Source of the DNA: a bacterium
GTDB lineage: Bacteria > SZUA-79 > Acidulodesulfobacterales > Acidulodesulfobacteraceae
NCBI GenBank assembly: GCA_021825865.1
Contig: JAKAFU010000009.1
Span: 1 to 60,643, forward strand
Direction of reading: 5' to 3'
Length of the DNA: 60,643 nt
Shown: positions 47,580-54,121 of the stretch, piece by piece
How the letters are laid out: every line of letters begins with the position of its first letter
Position numbering within the stretch: position 1 is the stretch's first letter
The notes under the pieces: generated by a model
The model's database searches: none
Seen by the model: only the letters and a program-made list of their open reading frames with translations
What the model was told of the DNA's origin: nothing
Translations under genes and position numbers: made by a program

Positions 47580-48161
47580 TTAGCGATTATTATTCTTATA
47601 GCGATTATAATTAATTTTTAAATGGGGTCCGTATAATTTATTTGCAATCATTAACCTTCTTTCATACGAATAATTTTTAATGCCTATTTTCTTTAAAGCT
47701 CCTTTTTTACACGCTTCTACGCATTTTGGTGTTTCTTCATCAATGCACCCGTCGCATTTTGAAGCATAGTGGTCTTTGCCGACCCGTTCTATTGCGCCAA
47801 ACGGACAAACCATGACACACATCCAACATCCTACACATTTTTTGTAATTTGTCAAAGTCCAGCCATTTTCAATATCTCTATATCTTGCGCCTGGCATACA
47901 TGCGTCAACGCACGGTGCTTCTTCGCAATTATGGCATAAAATAGGAAAAAATTTATTTCCTTTAGATTTTATATTAATTCTTGCAGTGTTATACTTTCCG
48001 TATTTTTCCTTCATATGAGTTTCGCAGGCTTGTACGCATGATTTATACTCCTGCCCTTCGCATCCGTCACATTTTGCAGGATAAAGCATTATTTCTATCT
48101 GATTTTTTTTAAGGTCCTCTTTAAGGTTTGTAAGTTTTATACTCTTCATATTGTTTTCCAT
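47580..48161 (-). CDS. CooF/HycB-like ferredoxin with four 4Fe-4S motifs
   Basis: 193 residues. Cysteine groups: CDGCEGQEYKSCVQAC, CHNCEEAPCVDACMPG, CVGCWMCVMVCPFG and CDGCIDEETPKCVEAC. This is the layout of CooF/HycB/DmsB electron-transfer subunits. GGAG lies upstream of the start. It sits between mobA and the FAD/NAD oxidoreductase and is the likely electron partner of the latter. Confidence 0.9.
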   Translation of the reverse strand: MENNMKSIKLTNLKEDLKKNQIEIMLYPAKCDGCEGQEYKSCVQACETHMKEKYGKYNTARINIKSKGNKFFPILCHNCEEAPCVDACMPGARYRDIENGWTLTNYKKCVGCWMCVMVCPFGAIERVGKDHYASKCDGCIDEETPKCVEACKKGALKKIGIKNYSYERRLMIANKLYGPHLKINYNRYKNNNR

Positions 48162-48188
48162 TGCAATGTCTCCAGAAATATAATTTTA

Positions 48189-49577
48189 TTATAATTTTTT
48201 GTAAAAATTTATAGCTTTTTGAATTTTAGCTGCCATAAAAAATAAATTTTTATTTAGATAAAATTTTTTTTCTCTGTTTAAGTAAAAGATAAGTTTTTTT
48301 AAATATATTTTAGCGTTATTATTTTCGTTATAATTATTTATATTGTTGTTATCGTCGTTATAATGAGCATAATTATTGCTAATATTTCTACTATTATTAA
48401 TATTATTTTTACTTTTACTGTAAAGTTTTAAATAATATAATTGATTAGCTAAATAACCGTAAGGCTTGGCTAATTTGCCGCTATGTACGCCTTCCGTTCT
48501 ATTTCTTTTTTTATCATAGTTCAGTTTATCTGATAATCCAAAAAAATTATTTCTTTTAACCGCGATTATGCTTTTTTTATATTCAGTATCTTTATCATTA
48601 TATTCTGATTTACTGTTGCCAAAATCGGCGCCGTTATTAATTCTATTAATTTCACCGCCGGCGACATTGTCGCAATTTATTTTTTTCAGAATACTAGTTA
48701 AACTGTCTTTATCGTTTATATTGCGAAAGCATTCAGATTTTATCTGATTATTTTCTCTAATTATATCATTTATATGAAAATAATAAACCCTGCCGATAAA
48801 TCTTGCAATATTTATTGCATCGTTATAAATAAAGTCGTCATAATTTGCCAAATTTAAAGCATAACTGTTAAGCATTGACAGAATGTCTAACGTTTTTTTT
48901 CTATTATAGCACGCAAGAAGCGGCTCTATTGTAGAATCTGACCACATCGGCATTACAGCGTCGAAATTTTTATAACTGCTGCCTTCGCCCTTTTGTATTT
49001 TATTTATTAAAATATTAGCACAGTCAAAATTAAAAAAAGGAGCGTCGCATTCTAACAATAATACATAATCATTTTTGAGATAATTAAAACAGCTGAAGAT
49101 GCCTTTTAACGGTCCTGCTAATCTGCTATTTTTGTCATCGGCATCGGCTATTATCTTGAAATTTAAATATTTGTTATTGTTATGCTGATTATCCACATCA
49201 GCTTGTATATTTTTATTTTTTGAATCTTTTTTTGTTTTACCGCAATTATGGTCGATATTACCGTCTATTTTATAATTATCAAGTTGTATTTCGACCCTGA
49301 TTTCAATCAATCTCTTTTTATAACTAATGTTTGATTTGCAATTTATTGCAAAATTTGAATTGTTATAAATTTTGTTTAAAATCGTGATTAACGCATATCG
49401 AAATTCATCTAAATTATCTATATCCCTTACGGAAATTATAATATCGTCTGCGACTTTCAGAGCTGTTTCCAAAACCCTTTCAAAAATTGTTCGCCCGTCA
49501 AATACATAAAGGGCTTTATTTTCTCCGAATCTTTTTGACTGTCCTCCCGCCAATATTAAACAGCTTATATTGTCCAT
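48189..49577 (-). CDS. mobA: Molybdenum cofactor guanylyltransferase with long C-terminal extension
   Basis: 462 residues, more than twice the usual 190-210. The N-terminal domain has LILAGGQSKRFGENKALY, RLAGPLKGIFSCF and LLLECDAPFF, all MobA motifs, split by an Asn/Lys-rich insert (about 85-135). After about residue 265 comes a long Asn/Tyr/Lys-rich tail with runs such as NNNINNYNENNN and a final helical FYLNREKKFYLNKNLFFMAAK region. It makes the bis-MGD form used by DMSO-reductase-family enzymes such as the one encoded upstream. It starts seven bases after the PTPS-like gene. Confidence 0.88.
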   Translation of the reverse strand: MDNISCLILAGGQSKRFGENKALYVFDGRTIFERVLETALKVADDIIISVRDIDNLDEFRYALITILNKIYNNSNFAINCKSNISYKKRLIEIRVEIQLDNYKIDGNIDHNCGKTKKDSKNKNIQADVDNQHNNNKYLNFKIIADADDKNSRLAGPLKGIFSCFNYLKNDYVLLLECDAPFFNFDCANILINKIQKGEGSSYKNFDAVMPMWSDSTIEPLLACYNRKKTLDILSMLNSYALNLANYDDFIYNDAINIARFIGRVYYFHINDIIRENNQIKSECFRNINDKDSLTSILKKINCDNVAGGEINRINNGADFGNSKSEYNDKDTEYKKSIIAVKRNNFFGLSDKLNYDKKRNRTEGVHSGKLAKPYGYLANQLYYLKLYSKSKNNINNSRNISNNYAHYNDDNNNINNYNENNNAKIYLKKLIFYLNREKKFYLNKNLFFMAAKIQKAINFYKKL

Positions 49578-49584
49578 TAATTAT

Positions 49585-50073
49585 TTATCTTAAATTTTTT
49601 TTAATTTTTCCTCTCTGTCCGTGACCTTCGCTTAAAACAACTTCTATATAATTAAGCGATGCAAATGCGTCGTCATTTTTAATATCTATAATCAGCTGGT
49701 CAATACAATAAACCGCAAGGTCTTCTATGTTTAAAGACGGAATATTCACTCTGAATATATCAGATTTTGGAATCAGGTAATATTTATTATTAATTTCTAT
49801 ATTATAATGCGTTTGTTTGTCTGTAATTTTTTGAATTGTTTCAGGATAATCCGCCAATAATATTTTGTCCTCAAAAGTTGAACATAATCTGGCTATTATA
49901 GCTTTTAGATTATACAGGTGAACAATTCTTCTTTTATCATCAAATTCACCGTCCACAGCTACGTCTATGTAATGAAAATGCGGATGAATTCTTGAGCAGT
50001 CCCCTCTTCCCGGAACAATATGCATACATTCAAATGTTAATCCTGCTTCCCTTCCTAATAATTCGACTATCAT
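49585..50073 (-). CDS. 6-pyruvoyl-tetrahydropterin synthase (QueD/PTPS) family protein in a Moco operon
   Basis: 162 residues. The zinc site is recognisable: FECMH (H18) and C-x3-H-x-H in CSRIHPH (C26, H30, H32). The fold continues with HLYNLKAIIARLCSTFEDKILL and PSLNIEDLAVYCIDQL, matching the second half of PTPS/QueD. The family's usual Asp-His pair before the KxL helix (LDH) reads FED here, so the catalytic histidine seems replaced. Family enzymes rearrange dihydroneopterin triphosphate. Placement between a MoaA-like gene and mobA suggests a pterin-related step near molybdopterin synthesis. This is inference. Confidence 0.8.
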   Translation of the reverse strand: MIVELLGREAGLTFECMHIVPGRGDCSRIHPHFHYIDVAVDGEFDDKRRIVHLYNLKAIIARLCSTFEDKILLADYPETIQKITDKQTHYNIEINNKYYLIPKSDIFRVNIPSLNIEDLAVYCIDQLIIDIKNDDAFASLNYIEVVLSEGHGQRGKIKKNLR

Positions 50074-50172
50074 AAAACCATCCCTTTTTAATATGTCTAT
50101 ATATATTTTGTATTTGCATATGAGTTGTATTTATATATATCTTATATGCTTATGTTTAACAATTAATTAATA

Positions 50173-51030
50173 CTAATAATTAAAATCGGTCAACTGCCCG
50201 TCCGGAAGCATCCTGAGCCCTGAGCATCTTCCGTTTGACGATAGGCAAACGTCTTTAATGCTGCGGCAAAGGGTTATATTTATCCCTTTATATCTAATTA
50301 TTTTTCTGTCATTATATTTGTCTATATTAAAATCAAGTCCTATTTTTTTTAAAACGCTTACCGGCTCGGCGTAATATTTTTTGTAAACGTTTAAATTTCC
50401 CGTCTCTGATAATTCTATAAATTGCAGATTAAAATTATTTGAACTGCAGAAATCAATTATTTTAAGCATATCTTTTTTATTAGTATTTATTGATTTAAGC
50501 AGAACGGAATCTATTTCTATATTAAAATTTTTTTCGCGTAAGGCTTCTAATCCCTTTATAACTTTACTATAATAATTTTTTCCTGTGAGCAGCCTATATT
50601 TTTCTTCATCAAGCGTATCTAAGCTTATTGAAATTTTTTTCACAAGCGACGGACTTATTTCATCGATTCTTTTGTTGATTAAAGTTCCGTTAGTAGTTAT
50701 ATATATATCTATATCGCCTATTTGTTTTATAGCGTAAATAAGCTGTTTTATTTTTTTATAGAGAAAAGGCTCTCCGCCGGTCAATTTTACTTTTTTAAGA
50801 CCAAATTCCTTTAATGAATAAATCGTGCTGATAATATTTTCAATTTCAAGGCTATGTTTTGAAGATTTAGAAATTCCTTCGTTATGGCAATATAGACAGT
50901 CTTCATTGCATTCTCCGGTCAAAGAAATTCTTAACGAATTAATCGTAAATTCCTTATCTGCGTCATAATAATCCAATTCTGCGCCGACAGGGAACGCTCC
51001 TTCGTAATAATTAAACAAATAATTTTTCAT
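50173..51030 (-). CDS. MoaA-like radical SAM protein, shortened C-terminus
   Basis: 285 residues against 320-340 for MoaA. The radical SAM motif C41-x3-C45-x2-C48 lies in GECNEDCLYCHNEG; KLTGGEPFLYK, ITTNGTLI and ISLDTLDEEKY follow, all MoaA-type. The C-terminus has LCRSIKDVCLSSNGRCSGLRMLPDGQL and stops seven residues later. The canonical C-x2-C-x13-C cluster is rearranged, its last cysteine is missing and there is no terminal GG. Either a divergent GTP 3',8-cyclase or a relative acting on another pterin. It lies in the moeA-moaA-PTPS-mobA run. Confidence 0.82.
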   Translation of the reverse strand: MKNYLFNYYEGAFPVGAELDYYDADKEFTINSLRISLTGECNEDCLYCHNEGISKSSKHSLEIENIISTIYSLKEFGLKKVKLTGGEPFLYKKIKQLIYAIKQIGDIDIYITTNGTLINKRIDEISPSLVKKISISLDTLDEEKYRLLTGKNYYSKVIKGLEALREKNFNIEIDSVLLKSINTNKKDMLKIIDFCSSNNFNLQFIELSETGNLNVYKKYYAEPVSVLKKIGLDFNIDKYNDRKIIRYKGINITLCRSIKDVCLSSNGRCSGLRMLPDGQLTDFNY

Positions 51031-51143
51031 ATTTTAGATTTAAGTCAAAATTAAAATAAATGCATTACAATCAAATTAATTGACACGCTCCATATTACCG
51101 AAACAAAACAAAGAACTTAAAAGACATACTCGTAATCTGTTAG

Positions 51144-52439
51144 TTAAAAAACATTATAATCATTTAAGGTCACCGTGACCTCTTCGCCGGCATGCATAAC
51201 CACAGTTTCCTCGTCCATCGCAAAACTTCCGTTTGCCTTAATCAGCGGCGAAAGCGACCTTGCCGCGGATGGCGGTTTTGGGGGCTGTATAATGGAAGCT
51301 GTTAATTTGCCGTTTCCCTCTTTAGCTATTTTAACCTGAAAATATTTCCGAACGCCTTTTTCTGAAGCGGCCTCTTCTTTTAATATTGCTTTAATTTCAG
51401 GGTATCTTTTATAAATATTATTTATACCGGTCATTTTTTGAATGAACGGTCTTACGAATAAATCAAAAGTTATTATAACAGAATACGGCCATCCGGCTAA
51501 AGCAAAAATGGGCGTATTATTATTAAGCAATCCAAATGAAGTAGGTTTTCCGGGAACAAGATTTAAGCCGTGAAAATATAATTTTCCGGCTTTGCCGATA
51601 GCAGACGGTATCAAATCGTAAAAATTTGTAATTTCTTTGTTATCAAGAACTAAAAAACTTGCGCCTGTTCCGCCGGTTGAAATAAGTAGATTATATTTTT
51701 CGGATTTATCTGCCGATATGAGGGCATTCGTTATGCTTTCTGCATTATCCTCCACCACGCCTATAACTTCCGGAACCCCCCCGGCATCTTTTATCAATGC
51801 TTTTAAAGCGGTAGTATTAATATCATATATTTTATTGTTTTTTAATTCATCCCCTGGCTGTATAAGCTCATTACCCCCGGATAAAATTCCGATAACCGGT
51901 TTTTTAAAAACCGATATATTTTTATATCCAATTCCTGCCAGAGCCGCTATGTCGCATAGTCTAATTTTATCGCCTTTAGAAAACAGCTTTTTACCTGATT
52001 GAATATCATCGCCCACAGGAGAAAGATATGACCCGGACTCAACTTTTTTATCGTATGACACATAACCGCCCGAATAATCTAATGTATCTTCAATTAATAT
52101 AACTGAATCTGCCCCTGGAGGAACCGGCGCGCCCGTCGTAACAAACGCTGCCTCACCGTGATGTATTTCGTTAAGCACATTGTTAAATCCGGCAGTTATC
52201 TGCTGCACAACTTTTAATTTTGTAATTTTATTTTCTGAAAAATCACCGGCTATAACGGCGAAACCGTCAACGGCAGACCTGACAAAAGGCGGAATATCAA
52301 CTTTCGGAATGACATCATTCGACAGAACCCTGTCTAAACTGTCCTCAACAGGTACTTCTTCTTTATCGGTTATTTTTCGTATGTATTGAGCCGTCAGTTC
52401 CAGCAGGTCTGAAGCTTGTTTTTTATTTTTATCGCTCAT
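51144..52439 (-). CDS. moeA: Molybdopterin molybdenumtransferase MoeA
   Basis: 431 residues. VDIPPFVRSAVDGFAV, TTGAPVPPGADSVI, GILSGGNEL, LISTGGTGAS and LVPGKPTSFG are MoeA landmarks in order. It inserts molybdate (or tungstate) into adenylated molybdopterin. It lies between the ACT-like small gene and the MoaA-like gene, downstream of the molybdoenzyme, in the same direction. Confidence 0.95.
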   Translation of the reverse strand: MSDKNKKQASDLLELTAQYIRKITDKEEVPVEDSLDRVLSNDVIPKVDIPPFVRSAVDGFAVIAGDFSENKITKLKVVQQITAGFNNVLNEIHHGEAAFVTTGAPVPPGADSVILIEDTLDYSGGYVSYDKKVESGSYLSPVGDDIQSGKKLFSKGDKIRLCDIAALAGIGYKNISVFKKPVIGILSGGNELIQPGDELKNNKIYDINTTALKALIKDAGGVPEVIGVVEDNAESITNALISADKSEKYNLLISTGGTGASFLVLDNKEITNFYDLIPSAIGKAGKLYFHGLNLVPGKPTSFGLLNNNTPIFALAGWPYSVIITFDLFVRPFIQKMTGINNIYKRYPEIKAILKEEAASEKGVRKYFQVKIAKEGNGKLTASIIQPPKPPSAARSLSPLIKANGSFAMDEETVVMHAGEEVTVTLNDYNVF

Positions 52440-52650
52440 ATTTTGGACATAAATTAAGTTATAATCTTCTTTAATTAAAAAGCCGGCGTATTATCGCTTC
52501 TATAATTTATTATAGATATTATAACGACGCCGGTCTAAAATTTATTGATATAATAAATATTTTCCATTTTACATTCACTATCTTGCCAAATGAAACTTCT
52601 AGAGTGAACAGTTAAAATGAAAAGAAAATAAGCAAAATAAATAAGCAAAA

Positions 52651-52896
52651 TTAAAAATAAGGCTCTACAGGATACATTTTGATACCTGCACCTTCTAATA
52701 TTTTCTTGGCATTTGCTTCATCCTCAAGATTTACGAAGATAGTTGCATGATAAGGCGTGATGCTGGCAACATTTCTTCCTACAATCGCAATTTTTGATTT
52801 TTTTAAAGTATCTTCTGCTTTATCAAAATCTCCATTGTTGTAGTCAACTCTGATAGGCGCATTGTATATAGTTCCGACTGAACTTAACTTTGCCAT
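52651..52896 (-). CDS. Small ACT-like (ferredoxin-fold) protein of unknown function
   Basis: 81 residues, preceded by GGAGG, so it is translated. No cysteine. The predicted order is strand (TIYNAPIRVDY), helix (FDKAEDTLKKS), strand (KIAIVGRN), strand (YHATIFVNLE), helix (ANAKKILEGAG) and strand (IKMYPVEPY), the beta-alpha-beta-beta-alpha-beta of ACT-like domains. I recognise no named family. Its position between the ferredoxin subunit and moeA suggests that it serves the molybdoenzyme, as a chaperone, a regulator or a subunit. Confidence 0.8.
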   Translation of the reverse strand: MAKLSSVGTIYNAPIRVDYNNGDFDKAEDTLKKSKIAIVGRNVASITPYHATIFVNLEDEANAKKILEGAGIKMYPVEPYF

Positions 52897-53023
52897 ATTT
52901 TATCAATCCTCCGTATTAAATAAATATTATTAAATAAATTTAAATAAATATTTGCTATATATATTTATTGTATATTACTCAATTTATATATAGCAAATTA
53001 TAATTTATTCTTAATAAATCAAA

Positions 53024-53677
53024 TCATCCTACTTTAGAACTGTTATCGTTGTCTTCGACAGAAGAAGTACCCTGTGTTGAATGCGGCAAATCAAATCCGA
53101 AGAAGTGTTCCGTCATTTTACGCGCGGTTTTTTCTCTGTCAATTGTTGAAATTCTATTTATATTGCCGAACCAAAGCGCATCCGTAGAACAGAGAGTAAC
53201 GCATGCAGGCAGCAAACCTTCGTCTATTCTGTGTCTGCAATAATCGCATTTTGTAACTTTTCCTGTCGCATCGTTAAACTGTGGCGAACCGAAAGGACAT
53301 GCATGTATGCATGATTTACATCCTATACATGTAGTCGGGTCGTTAAAGACTATGCCGTCCGTTCTTTTTTGCATTGAACCCGTAGGACAGGCTTTAACGC
53401 AGGCTGCATCATCACAATGAAAACAATTCATAGGTAAATATACTGTTTTAAGCTGACCTTTCTTTACAAAATACGGTCCAACCTGTATAACTCTCATTCT
53501 TCTCGGTCCAACCGGAAGATTATGCTCTTTTTTGCAGGATACTTCGCAGGACATACACCCTATACATCTATCAATATTAACCTTCATAGAATATTTAGGG
53601 TTTGAAGATTTAAGAGTTATTCTTGCAGCTCTTTCTTCTCCAAGATGAAATCTGTCAAATCCATATTCAGATGACAT
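53024..53677 (-). CDS. DmsB/PsrB-like four-cluster ferredoxin subunit
   Basis: 217 residues. Motifs: CIGCMSCEVSCKKEH, CFHCDDAACVKACPTG, CIGCKSCIHACPFG and CDYCRHRIDEGLLPACVTLC. This is the standard four-[4Fe-4S] electron-transfer subunit of DMSO-reductase-family enzymes. It follows the catalytic gene after 444 bases. No NrfD-like or other membrane subunit follows, unlike in Psr, Phs or Dms operons, so the electrons probably go to soluble partners. Confidence 0.92.
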   Translation of the reverse strand: MSSEYGFDRFHLGEERAARITLKSSNPKYSMKVNIDRCIGCMSCEVSCKKEHNLPVGPRRMRVIQVGPYFVKKGQLKTVYLPMNCFHCDDAACVKACPTGSMQKRTDGIVFNDPTTCIGCKSCIHACPFGSPQFNDATGKVTKCDYCRHRIDEGLLPACVTLCSTDALWFGNINRISTIDREKTARKMTEHFFGFDLPHSTQGTSSVEDNDNSSKVG

Positions 53678-54121
53678 ATTTGACTCCTTTATAATATAAT
53701 TATTAAAATTATTTTTATATTTATGTATCGTATATCGTTATGTATTGCATAGTTAGAATATACGTAAAATATACACAAATAAATTAAATTTAATGTTTGA
53801 CTATTTTTGTCTTTTCTTATTATTTTTTCTTATTAAACCTTTCTTATTATTTCCTTACTTCTTATACATCATTGTACATCGCCTCATTAAAGATTTAAAA
53901 TTTGACAATAAGGGCATCGCCAATTATATTATCCATTTATTTATACCATTATACGGTACCCTTATTGTCAACGAACAATCCCTGCAGATGCAATTTAAAT
54001 AAAGTTTAACCTTTAGACTGACTGCTGCTATTGATAAGCAATTAAAATTTAATTGACCTAATAATTATAAAAAATTATTTAATTAATAATATAATTATTT
54101 ATCAACATTTGTTAATATTTA
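53678..54121. other. 444-base spacer between molybdoenzyme and ferredoxin genes
   Basis: No convincing gene. A 69-codon frame at 53793-54002 on the plus strand is hydrophobic but has no ribosome binding site and points against the operon. The notable content is the inverted repeat at 53902-53971, listed separately. Confidence 0.5.
53902..53971. repeat. 13-bp perfect inverted repeat around a 44-base centre
   Basis: TTGACAATAAGGG (53902-53914) is the exact reverse complement of CCCTTATTGTCAA (53959-53971). The 70-base unit lies inside the operon spacer. It could be a mini mobile element, an RNA hairpin that sets the ratio of the catalytic gene to downstream genes, or a regulator site. Confidence 0.85.

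Noticed and set aside
46037-48161. Carbon monoxide dehydrogenase cluster (CooF plus FAD/NAD reductase)
   Set aside because: No CooS-like catalytic gene in the window; the neighbours are cofactor genes and a molybdoenzyme.
53793-54002. 69-codon hydrophobic ORF on the plus strand in the molybdoenzyme spacer
   Set aside because: No ribosome binding site, opposite to the operon, composition explained by A/T-rich DNA, and it contains the 13-bp inverted repeat.
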